Source of the DNA: an uncultured Oxalobacter sp.
Lineage (GTDB): Bacteria; Pseudomonadota; Gammaproteobacteria; Burkholderiales; Burkholderiaceae_D
DNA length: 64,000 nt
Direction: 5' to 3'
NCBI GenBank assembly: GCA_934401755.1
Contig: CAKRSU010000002.1
Span: 39,595 to 103,594 of the forward strand
In this document: positions 1 to 7,422 of the stretch, piece by piece
Layout of the letters: every line of letters starts with the position of its first letter
How positions within the stretch are numbered: position 1 is the first letter of the stretch
Notes under the pieces: generated by a model
The model's database searches: none
Seen by the model: the letters and a program-made list of their open reading frames with translations, nothing else
What the model was told of the DNA's origin: nothing
Made by a program: the position numbers and the translations under genes

Positions 1-419
1 TGCACGGCATCAATTAAAGACGCATGATTGAGTCGATCGGCAAATACGGCATCTTCTCGACCCACTAATGTGGGAACGATCCCAATATTAGCCATATAGC
101 CCGTGCTATAAAAAAGCGCTCTTTGTGCGCCAACGAATGAAGCTAATTCATTTTCTAATTGGTCGTATAATCGTGTATGACCATTAACAACATGAGAACC
201 GCCTGAGCCAACGCCCCATATTTGAACCGCATCGCAAATCGCTTGTTTTAAAGCAGGGTGAGAGGCCAATGACAGATAATCATTGCTGCAAAAGGCGATT
301 AAATCGCGCTGTCCTATTTTGACATGAGGGGCACAACCAGAATCCAGTATTTTTCTTTGACGGAGTAAATCTTGTTGTTTTAGTTCAGCGAGTTGGCTTG
401 ATAATTCTTCCCAAATCAT
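1..419 (-). CDS. bioF: 8-amino-7-oxononanoate synthase BioF (5' part, runs off the window)
   Basis: The first about 139 codons are present and the gene continues past base 1. BioF is a PLP enzyme that condenses pimeloyl-ACP (or pimeloyl-CoA) with L-alanine in biotin synthesis, in the cytoplasm. The translation begins MIWEELSSQL, then carries the family's FCSNDYLSLA segment, GVGSGGSHVVNGH and FYSTGYMANI, all typical of the N-terminal half of alpha-oxoamine synthases. The PLP lysine would lie outside the window. It starts 21 bases after the end of the NRDE-family gene on the same strand, so the two may be co-transcribed. Kbl and HemA relatives are less likely because the biotin-type N-terminus fits best. 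Confidence 0.88.
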   Translation of the reverse strand, partial: MIWEELSSQLAELKQQDLLRQRKILDSGCAPHVKIGQRDLIAFCSNDYLSLASHPALKQAICDAVQIWGVGSGGSHVVNGHTRLYDQLENELASFVGAQRALFYSTGYMANIGIVPTLVGREDAVFADRLNHASLIDAV

Positions 420-440
420 AGCAATTTAATCTTTTAGTCT

Positions 441-1184
441 TTATGGATGAATGATATGTTCATGCAGGATAGAGGGCTTATTTTGATGCATTTCAACGTA
501 AGTCGATACACGAGTTCCATAATCATTAGAGGCAATACAAACGGCAGATAATCGTTTTTCCCATTCGTATGAAATGCCTGTATTCGGCAATTGTTCATCT
601 GGCGCTGTTTTGGGATCAGATAACATTTCAAAATAAGCGTTTTCTTGAGCATTTTGATTCAATAATTCAGTAAAGCGCTTTTTTGTTTTTGCTACTTTAG
701 GCCATGGATCATCTAATAGGGCATTAGAAAGTCCGTAAATACCAGGTTTTAAAGGAGTAGCATTTAAAGGATGATTTTTTCCTTTATTTGAAAACCATAT
801 TAAAGATGATGCATCACCAACTAGTAAGTTAAACCCATTATAATCGGTAGCCGATGTACGGATTTTTTGAATATAGTCAGCAGGAGAATCAGTTGAAGCT
901 AAAAAATGACTGACGAGTGTTCCTCTTGTTGGTGCATTCTCACGTATATCGGCAGGATTTCTGACATTAGTGAGCGCTGCAAAACGAAAACTGTTTTCAG
1001 CATTTCCTTGAACGATTCCAAGCCATGTTCCTCCACCTTCAAGATCTTTTCCGGCATAAATACTAGGATAATCTTCCCATTGATGAGCTGGCAAAGCAGG
1101 GCGTGCATAAAATTCATCGCGATTTGATGCAACAATTAAAGGCGTATTTGGCTTAACTTGCCATGCAAAAACAATCAGGCACAT
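441..1184 (-). CDS. NRDE family protein (TANGO2-like, DUF833)
   Basis: The 247-residue protein starts MCLIVFAWQV and has the family's defining NRDE motif near residue 22 (ASNRDEFYARPA), followed by the conserved GGGTWLG segment and FAALTNVRNP. These are the hallmarks of the NRDE/TANGO2 family. The N-terminal Cys-2 position is conserved in this family and suggests an Ntn-hydrolase-like fold. The biochemical role in bacteria is not established; eukaryotic TANGO2 has been linked to haem and lipid trafficking. It lies upstream of bioF on the same strand with a 21-base gap. Length is normal for bacterial members. Family assignment is firm; the function is open. Confidence 0.88.
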   Translation of the reverse strand: MCLIVFAWQVKPNTPLIVASNRDEFYARPALPAHQWEDYPSIYAGKDLEGGGTWLGIVQGNAENSFRFAALTNVRNPADIRENAPTRGTLVSHFLASTDSPADYIQKIRTSATDYNGFNLLVGDASSLIWFSNKGKNHPLNATPLKPGIYGLSNALLDDPWPKVAKTKKRFTELLNQNAQENAYFEMLSDPKTAPDEQLPNTGISYEWEKRLSAVCIASNDYGTRVSTYVEMHQNKPSILHEHIIHP

Positions 1185-1554
1185 AAGATCAACGAATTTA
1201 AGAATGAGCTTATTTTAAGACATATCAGCTATAAGTGGGATAACTAATCAAGAAATATTATAATTAGCTAACAATTGGACTATTTGCTAATCATATTATA
1301 AAAAATCATGTGTATTTTTATTGAGTTTATAAAATAATAAATAAAAAGTCAACAGCGTTTTTTTAGTTTTAGTAGTTATTATAAATAATTTCACTAAAAC
1401 AACGAAAAAATTTATCCTGAAATTATAAGGATAGTATTTATTAGTAAATAAATATCATTGTTGATACAGTTATTCTTGAATAGTATTGTTATAGTTTCTA
1501 TGACTAAATAGAAGCATAAATATAAATATTTTTAAAAGTTAATATTAAGAATAT
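1185..1554. other. AT-rich intergenic region without a gene
   Basis: I see no credible reading frame here. It is very AT-rich, with imperfect inverted repeats around 1257-1302 (a TATTATAATTAGC-like arm facing a GCTAATCATATTATA-like arm). It separates the NRDE gene's 5' side from the 3' end of the unknown membrane protein, so it should contain the NRDE promoter and a terminator for the membrane-protein gene. I could not place either with confidence. Confidence 0.4.
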
Positions 1555-2229
1555 TTATTTGCTTTGAGTAAATTGTCTAAAATCAGAAACTATTTCTTGT
1601 TGTAATTTTAAAATAATTTCACATTGTTTCTGTAATTTTTGCATTTCCTTATTAAGAAGAGCTTTTTCATTTTTAAAAAAAGAAAATTTCTGCAAGTTCG
1701 GTGCTATTAAGATTCTTTGTAGATATTGTAGTAAATTTCTTGCAAATAAAATTGCATATAGCATTTTACTATAATAAGGATCTAAATAAGGCAAATTGCA
1801 AATTCGTTCTTCTATTTTCCATAACCTTTCCAGTAAGTGAACAGCAAGCAAGTCATTTCGTGATTCTTGTCTTGGAAGTGGATTATTATTTTGAGATTCT
1901 ACAAAAGTAATTACTTCAGAAAGTAAAAATATAATTTGCTGACAAATAAAAAGACCTGTAATAACCTGCGTTTGTTTTTTATCTTTTATCTTTTTTCTCT
2001 GTTTATCATGTATTTCTTTTTGGTGTAGTTCATTCTGTTTATGAAATGTGTAAATTAAGCCAATAACAGAAGCAACCGAACCAATAGCCTGTATCCAAGA
2101 AGCAGTTATAGGAGAACTAATAGCTTTAAGAAGAATACTATTTGATTCTTCTGTTATTTGAACATAAATAGCTAATAAAAATTCAAAAAACAATATGCTT
2201 GAAATGATAAAGCCTATGATTATTTTCAT
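1555..2229 (-). CDS. hypothetical two-helix membrane protein with a coiled-coil tail
   Basis: I do not recognise this 224-residue protein. It begins with a hydrophobic helix (about residues 3-23). A second hydrophobic stretch (about 43-61, beginning near WIQAIGSVAS) follows, then a very basic KQRKKIKDKK segment. The rest is a long predicted helical, Lys/Glu/Gln-rich cytoplasmic part. There is no signal-peptidase site, so a hairpin in the inner membrane with a large cytoplasmic domain is likely. Codon use is very AT-rich. It stands alone between two gene-poor stretches next to the polysaccharide locus, which suggests accessory cargo. Membrane-anchored proteins of this shape occur in phage-defence and prophage settings, but nothing here proves such a role. 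Confidence 0.6.
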   Translation of the reverse strand: MKIIIGFIISSILFFEFLLAIYVQITEESNSILLKAISSPITASWIQAIGSVASVIGLIYTFHKQNELHQKEIHDKQRKKIKDKKQTQVITGLFICQQIIFLLSEVITFVESQNNNPLPRQESRNDLLAVHLLERLWKIEERICNLPYLDPYYSKMLYAILFARNLLQYLQRILIAPNLQKFSFFKNEKALLNKEMQKLQKQCEIILKLQQEIVSDFRQFTQSK

Positions 2230-2843
2230 ATTATGTTATTATAGATTAACTTTTAATTATAAATAGTAAAGAGTCTATCTTAAAAAGAGCAAATTTTAAT
2301 TTATTTAATCCTATAAAAGGGGAAAATCCTCAAAACTAACCAAATCCATCAACAATTAATATCCTTCATTATTCATTCTTTTCAACGCTATAAAACCTTC
2401 TTTCTTCATCTCCTCATTCATATTTTCCCTGAACTGAATGCTGCGTTATTAACAATATCATAAGCATGATTTTTATCTTAAACAAAACCTAAAAAACAGC
2501 TTTAGCTAAAAAATACAATAGAAAAAGAAAACAAAGCGCTAACCAAGGGGAAATAAAAAACTGCGGGAAGTATCAAAACTTAAAAAAATTGACAGAAACA
2601 GCGGAAAAAGCAAAACGAACGTCACCAAAAAGAAACATCCGTTAATAAGCATAAAAAGACCAAAAAAGATTATACAAGAAAATCCAAAAAGAGAGCTAAT
2701 TCTCTGAAATAACAACAAAAAATCCCACCAAAAATCGACATCCCATCTCACCAACAACCCTCAAAAAAACAAACCTATTAAAAAGCAACAAACCAAAAAT
2801 CCCCATCAAAACAAAGCCTTACCCAAAAACTCAACATCCTGTA
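2230..2843. other. A-rich leader region upstream of the polysaccharide locus
   Basis: No convincing gene. The sequence changes from ordinary AT-rich DNA to a stretch whose + strand is rich in A and C and poor in G from about 2500 onward. It contains a 15-bp inverted repeat (2638-2652 with 2844-2858), reported separately. A short minus-strand frame near 2400-2470 reads like a decayed C-terminus of a small protein. The minus-strand reading of 2539-2757 is hydrophobic only because of the T-rich strand, and I do not accept it as a gene. Confidence 0.4.
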
Positions 2844-2858
2844 ATGCTTATTAACGGA
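2638..2858. repeat. 15-bp perfect inverted repeat flanking a 191-bp segment
   Basis: TCCGTTAATAAGCAT at 2638-2652 is the exact reverse complement of the sequence at 2844-2858. The match stops on both sides of both arms. The right arm carries the ATG assigned to the HTH gene. The enclosed segment has one consensus -10 element (TATAAT, minus strand, around 2669-2674) pointing away from the downstream genes. The arrangement resembles site-specific invertible promoter segments upstream of capsule operons in other bacteria, but no invertase gene is present in the window. Confidence 0.55.
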
Positions 2859-3323
2859 CATAGAGCCCCAAAACGCCTAAAAAGCCCAACAAAAACAACG
2901 ACAAAGCTGAATAGAAAAAACAAGAAGGCAGCCGTGGAAACAACCAAAACACACCAACCCAACAATAGCGGACACCCAATCGCCCAAGCCCTGAACAACA
3001 CCTTCAGACAAGGCGATACCCAAGCCTTCATGCAAACATTAAACGAACTCATCAACGCCTATGGCATCAGTCAACTCGCCAAACAAAGCGACATCGATCG
3101 AGTCACCCTATGGCGCTTCATACGAGGAGAGCGAATCCCGAGAATCGACACCCTCCAGAAAATCCTCGAAAACCTCGGCATCAAAACCCAGTTTAGCGTC
3201 GAAAAAAGCGGCAAACCCTTAATTGCCTACATCAACTGGAAAAAACAAAAAGAAGCAGAACGCACTAATTCCCAAAGCACAGACCATTCAGGTGCCAGCG
3301 GTTTTTTCCCCCCCCCCACGTAA
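2844..3323 (+). CDS. HTH protein of the addiction-module antidote type
   Basis: The 159-residue protein contains a helix-turn-helix at about residues 72-100 (YGISQLAKQSDIDRVTLWRF followed by IRGERIPRIDTLQKIL). It is preceded by IAQALNNTFRQGD, the arrangement seen in HigA/antidote-type regulators of type II toxin-antitoxin systems. No toxin gene is adjacent, so it is probably an orphan DNA-binding regulator. The N-terminal 40 residues are low-complexity and rich in Lys and Thr, so the true start could lie further downstream. No good ribosome binding site precedes the ATG. The gene ends in a run of ten C residues (3308-3317). One C fewer would fuse on a further 24-residue basic tail ending at 3390. 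It lies 108 bases upstream of galE and shares its unusual C-rich codon use. Confidence 0.6.
   Translation: MLINGHRAPKRLKSPTKTTTKLNRKNKKAAVETTKTHQPNNSGHPIAQALNNTFRQGDTQAFMQTLNELINAYGISQLAKQSDIDRVTLWRFIRGERIPRIDTLQKILENLGIKTQFSVEKSGKPLIAYINWKKQKEAERTNSQSTDHSGASGFFPPPT
3308..3317 (+). repeat. poly-C tract (C10) at the 3' end of the HTH gene
   Basis: Ten consecutive C residues are preceded by six T residues. Homopolymeric G/C tracts of this length are classic sites of slipped-strand mispairing. As written the frame ends TAA at 3321-3323. With C9 it continues in a Lys/Thr-rich frame to the TAA at 3388-3390. With C11 it ends after a few codons at a TAG near 3339. Confidence 0.75.
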
Positions 3324-3431
3324 AACGACCAAACGAATAGGGAAAACTAAGAAAGGGCAACCCAAAACCAAAGGCCTCACAAAGCCCTAAAAAAGCAAAA
3401 CACAAAAAAATAAAAACAAAAAAATAGAAAA

Positions 3432-4571
3432 ATGCCGATTAACCCAACAAACAACCTAGTACCAACACCCATCAACAAACCACTAGGTCATAACACCTCA
3501 CACCAACAACCGAAAAAAGGCACTATTCTCATCACCGGCGGTGCCGGCTACATCGGCAGCCACTGTGCCTTAGCCCTGCTTGAAGCAGGACGAAACATCA
3601 TCCTCTTCGATAGTCTTGAACTCGGCCATCAAAAAACCATTGATACCCTGACTCATATCAGCAAAACCACTAAAGGAAAACTCAAAGCTTTTATCAAAGG
3701 GAATCTCTTAAATCCAGAAGACATCGAACAAACCCTTAAAGAGAATCCTGACATCACCGCCGTCATACACTTCGCTGCCTATAGCCAAGTCGCAGAAAGC
3801 GTTAAAAATCCCGGCAAATACTACCGGAACAACATCGTGGGAACCCTAAACCTATTAGATGCCATGACCCATCATGGCATCTGCCAAATCGTCTTCTCCA
3901 GTACTGCCGCCACCTATGGTGAACCGCAATACAGTCCTATTGACGAAAAACACCCTCAAAACCCCGTCAATCCTTATGGCATGTCCAAACTCACCGTTGA
4001 ACACATCATGGATGATTATGACAAAGCCTATGGCATCAAAAGCGTCAGACTACGCTACTTCAATGCCGCAGGCGCAGATACCAAGACCCGAATTGGCGAA
4101 TGGCATCAACCAGAAACCCATCTCATTCCCAACATCTTAAAAGCAGCGGTTCAACAAACTCAAGCAACCAAACTCACCGAAAAAAAAGCCTTTCAACTCT
4201 ATGGAACCGACTACGACACCAAAGACGGCACCTGTATTCGAGACTACATCCATGTTGAAGATTTAGCCAAAGCCCATTTAAAAGCACTGGAATACCTAGA
4301 ACAAGGCCAACCAACCACCGCTTTTAACTTAGGCACCAATTACGGCAACACCGTCAAAGAAGTCTTTGCCGTGTGTGAACAAATCACCCAACAAAGCATT
4401 CCGATTCAATATCAAGCGAGAAGAGCAGGAGATCCCGCCATTCTCATTGCGGACAACCGCAAAGCTAAAGAACAACTGAATTGGACACCAGAAAAGACAC
4501 TGACCGATGCGGTGAAATCGGCTTGGAAGTGGGAGATGGCGAATTTAAATGTAAGTCATGTGATTAGTTGA
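3432..4571 (+). CDS. galE: UDP-glucose 4-epimerase GalE
   Basis: GalE interconverts UDP-glucose and UDP-galactose using bound NAD and supplies galactose units for surface glycans. The Rossmann motif GGAGYIGSH begins near residue 36, HFAAYSQVAESV matches the family's conserved second segment, and the catalytic Tyr-Lys pair is in YGMSKLTVEH. LRYFNAAGAD and RAGDPA are also typical. At 379 residues it is about 40 longer than usual because of a Pro/Asn/Thr-rich N-terminal extension without recognisable homology. No alternative ATG lies closer to the Rossmann fold, so the real start may be a non-ATG codon. Codon use is strikingly C-rich compared with the AT-rich genes that follow. It heads a + strand series of sugar genes. 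Confidence 0.93.
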   Translation: MPINPTNNLVPTPINKPLGHNTSHQQPKKGTILITGGAGYIGSHCALALLEAGRNIILFDSLELGHQKTIDTLTHISKTTKGKLKAFIKGNLLNPEDIEQTLKENPDITAVIHFAAYSQVAESVKNPGKYYRNNIVGTLNLLDAMTHHGICQIVFSSTAATYGEPQYSPIDEKHPQNPVNPYGMSKLTVEHIMDDYDKAYGIKSVRLRYFNAAGADTKTRIGEWHQPETHLIPNILKAAVQQTQATKLTEKKAFQLYGTDYDTKDGTCIRDYIHVEDLAKAHLKALEYLEQGQPTTAFNLGTNYGNTVKEVFAVCEQITQQSIPIQYQARRAGDPAILIADNRKAKEQLNWTPEKTLTDAVKSAWKWEMANLNVSHVIS

Positions 4572-4603
4572 TAGGGAATAACTAAGAGGACAAAGAAGAA
4601 ATT

Positions 4604-6118
4604 ATGAAGATCATTGTACAAGCTGGTGGATTAGGTACACGGATGAAATCATTAACGGCATCAAAACCTAAAGCACTAATTCCTGTATTTAATAAACCGA
4701 TTCTATTCCATTTATTCGACCTTTTCAAAGATGATGAGTTTATCGTTATCGGTGATTATAAGTTTGAAATCATGGATAGTTATCTTTCCACATTTGCAAA
4801 AAACAAACGATACATTTTATTAAAAGCTAAAGGCAAAGGAAATGCGGCAGGAATTAAAGAAGCATTAAGATTTGTTCCTGATAATGAAACGGTCCTTTTA
4901 ATTTGGTCAGATCTTATATTACCTGAAAATTTCAAAATTAATCCAAATGTTGAAGGATGCCAAGTTGGTGTTGTTGATTTTCCATGCTCATGGCGTGTTG
5001 AAAATAATAAGCTAATTCATGAAAAAGGTGATAAGAATGGGCTTGCTGGAGTTTATATTTTCGATAAGAAATCTCGAATGGAAACTCTACCAGATGAAGG
5101 ATCTTTTACTAATTGGCTTGCAATACAAGATTTTCCAATTACTGCATTACCATTAATTGGATGTAAAGATGTTGGAACATTATCGGCATACCAAATTTTA
5201 GATAATATAAAGTTCCGTTGTCGACCTTACAATCATATCGATGTCAATAATGATAATGTTATAAAAACAGGTTTGACAGATGAGGCTAAAGCTTTCATTA
5301 ATCGTGAGATTAGTTGGTATCAAGAAGCACAAAAATTAGGATTTAAATCAGTTCCTGCGCTTTTAAAAGAGAGGCCAATGACTTTGTCTCGCATTAATGG
5401 CCAGAATTTATTTCTGAGTACATTGACAAGAGAAGGTAAAAGAGCTGCTCTTCAAAAAATGATTAATTCATTATCCAAGATGCATGCATTAAAAAGAAAA
5501 GATGCGAATGCATGGGATTTATATGAAGAATATTTTACAAAAACAATAAATCGCATTTCTTCAATTGCTTCTGCTTTACCTTATTCTCAATATAACGAAA
5601 TTTGTATTAATGGTAAATCATGTATTAATGTAATTAGAAATCATGATGTATTAAGACATGCTGTATTAAATACATTAATGTCTACTCATTACACTTTTTT
5701 TCATGGTGATTGCCAATTTACAAATACGTTATTGGACAAAAAAGGCAATATATTTTTTATAGACCCTCGCGGATATTTTGGCCAATCCAAGAATTTTGGG
5801 GATGTCCGATATGATTGGGCAAAAGTCTATTATGCCGTACAAGGCAATTTCGATCAATTCAATATCAAAAATTTCAATTTAGAATTTATTGATAACCAAA
5901 TCAGTTTTTCTATTGCATCAGGTGGATGGGAATTTTTAACAGAATTTCTTTTTGATGAAATTCCAAATGGAGAAGGATGCAAGAAAGAAATCAAATTAAT
6001 TCATTCAATTATATGGATGTCTTTAGCATCGCATGCATGGGAGGATTTTGATTCTATGTGCATTGCATACTATAACGGAATTTTATTATTCAATAACTGG
6101 TTAGAGGAATATCGGTAA
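4604..6118 (+). CDS. bifunctional sugar nucleotidyltransferase / APH-type kinase
   Basis: The 504-residue protein has two enzymes in one chain. Residues 1 to about 230 form a nucleotidyltransferase with the pyrophosphorylase signature QAGGLGTRM at residues 6-14 and KPKALIPV just after. Residues about 240-500 form an aminoglycoside/choline-kinase-type phosphotransferase, with the catalytic HGD at 367-369, Asn-374, and the metal-binding Asp in IDPRG (386-390). Such fusions occur in capsule clusters, where they phosphorylate a sugar or alcohol and then activate it as an NDP derivative. The next gene overlaps the stop codon (TAATG), so they are translationally coupled. The substrate cannot be read from sequence. 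A LicC-LicA-like choline function is an alternative, but the neighbouring sugar isomerases favour a sugar. Confidence 0.8.
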   Translation: MKIIVQAGGLGTRMKSLTASKPKALIPVFNKPILFHLFDLFKDDEFIVIGDYKFEIMDSYLSTFAKNKRYILLKAKGKGNAAGIKEALRFVPDNETVLLIWSDLILPENFKINPNVEGCQVGVVDFPCSWRVENNKLIHEKGDKNGLAGVYIFDKKSRMETLPDEGSFTNWLAIQDFPITALPLIGCKDVGTLSAYQILDNIKFRCRPYNHIDVNNDNVIKTGLTDEAKAFINREISWYQEAQKLGFKSVPALLKERPMTLSRINGQNLFLSTLTREGKRAALQKMINSLSKMHALKRKDANAWDLYEEYFTKTINRISSIASALPYSQYNEICINGKSCINVIRNHDVLRHAVLNTLMSTHYTFFHGDCQFTNTLLDKKGNIFFIDPRGYFGQSKNFGDVRYDWAKVYYAVQGNFDQFNIKNFNLEFIDNQISFSIASGGWEFLTEFLFDEIPNGEGCKKEIKLIHSIIWMSLASHAWEDFDSMCIAYYNGILLFNNWLEEYR

Positions 6119-6498
6119 TGGAGCCAATAAATCTTAAATTATCCGTACTCGCGCATACATGGATTTTGGATTTTGATGGAACTTTGGTTGTCCATAATGG
6201 GTATAAAACAGGAGAAGATATATTTTTGGATGGAGCTTTAGAGTTTTTGCATTCAATTCCAAAAGATGATCTTGTCATTATTTTAACGGCTCGAGAAATT
6301 GCCGCAAAAGAAATAACGGAAGCATTTCTTAAAAGGAACAATATTAGATATGACCATATTTTATTTGAAGTTCCTATGGGGGAACGCATTCTTTTCAACG
6401 ATATTAAACCTTCAGGTTTAAATTGCGCCTATGCAATTAACCCTGAGCGAAATGAAGGATTACAAAAGTTTTCTTACACAATAGATCCCAAACTGTGA
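6118..6498 (+). CDS. small HAD-superfamily phosphatase
   Basis: This 126-residue protein has the HAD nucleophile motif DFDGTL near residue 20 and motif II in VIILTAREI (Thr about 60). This is a minimal, capless HAD fold of the kind that removes a phosphate from sugar phosphates or polysaccharide precursors (KDO8P-phosphatase and GmhB-like enzymes act similarly). Its start overlaps the preceding stop by one base, and its stop lies just upstream of the isomerase start, so it is part of one translationally coupled cassette. I infer that it removes the original phosphate from a bisphosphate made by the kinase domain next door. The exact substrate is unknown. Confidence 0.75.
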   Translation: MEPINLKLSVLAHTWILDFDGTLVVHNGYKTGEDIFLDGALEFLHSIPKDDLVIILTAREIAAKEITEAFLKRNNIRYDHILFEVPMGERILFNDIKPSGLNCAYAINPERNEGLQKFSYTIDPKL

Positions 6499-6506
6499 GG
6501 AATGAT

Positions 6507-7412
6507 ATGCAAATAATGAAACCGATTGTACATGAAACCATTTGGGGCGGAAAAAAATTAGCTCCATATTCCGATAGTAATAGTAAGAATATTGGTCATC
6601 TTTACAGTTGTATTGATACTCCTGTGCTAAAAAGTCCAATTATCTATGGCACATTTGAAGGGCAAACAGTTCATGATTGGTTTATTTCTAAAAAAGATCG
6701 ATACAACCTCTCTCAGTATGAAGAATTACCTGTTTTGATGGCGCTTGTTGAGGCTGCAGATAACTTATCAATCCAAGTGCATCCTGATGATGATATGGCA
6801 GCAAAAATAGAGCATAAACCATTTGGAAAAAATGAATCATTTTTCATTCTTGAAGCGCCAGAAAATGGTTATATGTTTAATGGCTGCAAAGCTCGAACAA
6901 AAGAAGAATTTTTGAAATTTATTGAAGATGGTCGTTGTTTAGAATGTGTCGATACACTTGCTCTTAATGTTGGTGATTATGTTTATGTCCAAGCTGGAAC
7001 ATTACATGCAGCATCAAAAGGCTCTCTCTCTTTTGAAATAGAAGAAAATTGTGACGCAACTTATCGTTTTTATGATTTTGATCGTTTAGATAAAAACGGT
7101 AATAAAAGACCTCTACAAATTGCTAATGCTCTTCAATGTTTAAAACTAAACAATAAATCTATTCCTCGTCGGTACGAAACGAATAAACCAATAGTTGAAC
7201 GCATATATTCTTCAGAATACATAAAAGATAAAGATGTATTCACAAATACAGAAGAATCATTTGTTATTGCAGTTATGCTGGACGGAAAAAAGATAGTTCA
7301 AAGTCAAAATATCTTACCAGGTACAGCAATTATCGTAGAACCAAATGATACGTTGCAGCTTTCAGGATGCAAATGGATGTTTGTCAGAGTGATTAGCTCG
7401 AGCAATAAATGA
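6507..7412 (+). CDS. class I mannose-6-phosphate isomerase
   Basis: This cupin-fold zinc isomerase interconverts fructose-6-phosphate and mannose-6-phosphate. The zinc-site motif IQVHPDD, the GKNESFF segment and AGTLHA supply the expected Gln, His, Glu and His ligands, and ATYRFYDFDR matches the short (about 300-residue) form common in Firmicutes. I chose ATG 6507 because GAGGA ends five bases upstream; the frame also opens at GTG 6495, which overlaps the preceding stop. It is embedded among sugar-activation genes instead of standing alone, so it may be dedicated to glycan synthesis. Substrate identity with the classical enzyme is likely but not proven. Confidence 0.87.
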   Translation: MQIMKPIVHETIWGGKKLAPYSDSNSKNIGHLYSCIDTPVLKSPIIYGTFEGQTVHDWFISKKDRYNLSQYEELPVLMALVEAADNLSIQVHPDDDMAAKIEHKPFGKNESFFILEAPENGYMFNGCKARTKEEFLKFIEDGRCLECVDTLALNVGDYVYVQAGTLHAASKGSLSFEIEENCDATYRFYDFDRLDKNGNKRPLQIANALQCLKLNNKSIPRRYETNKPIVERIYSSEYIKDKDVFTNTEESFVIAVMLDGKKIVQSQNILPGTAIIVEPNDTLQLSGCKWMFVRVISSSNK

Positions 7413-7422
7413 ATGGAAAATT

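Noticed and set aside
2539-3055. Minus-strand hydrophobic frames that resemble small membrane proteins
   Set aside because: They arise from the T-rich complement of an A-rich leader, use unusual Phe/Leu runs, lack ribosome binding sites, and one lies opposite the HTH gene.
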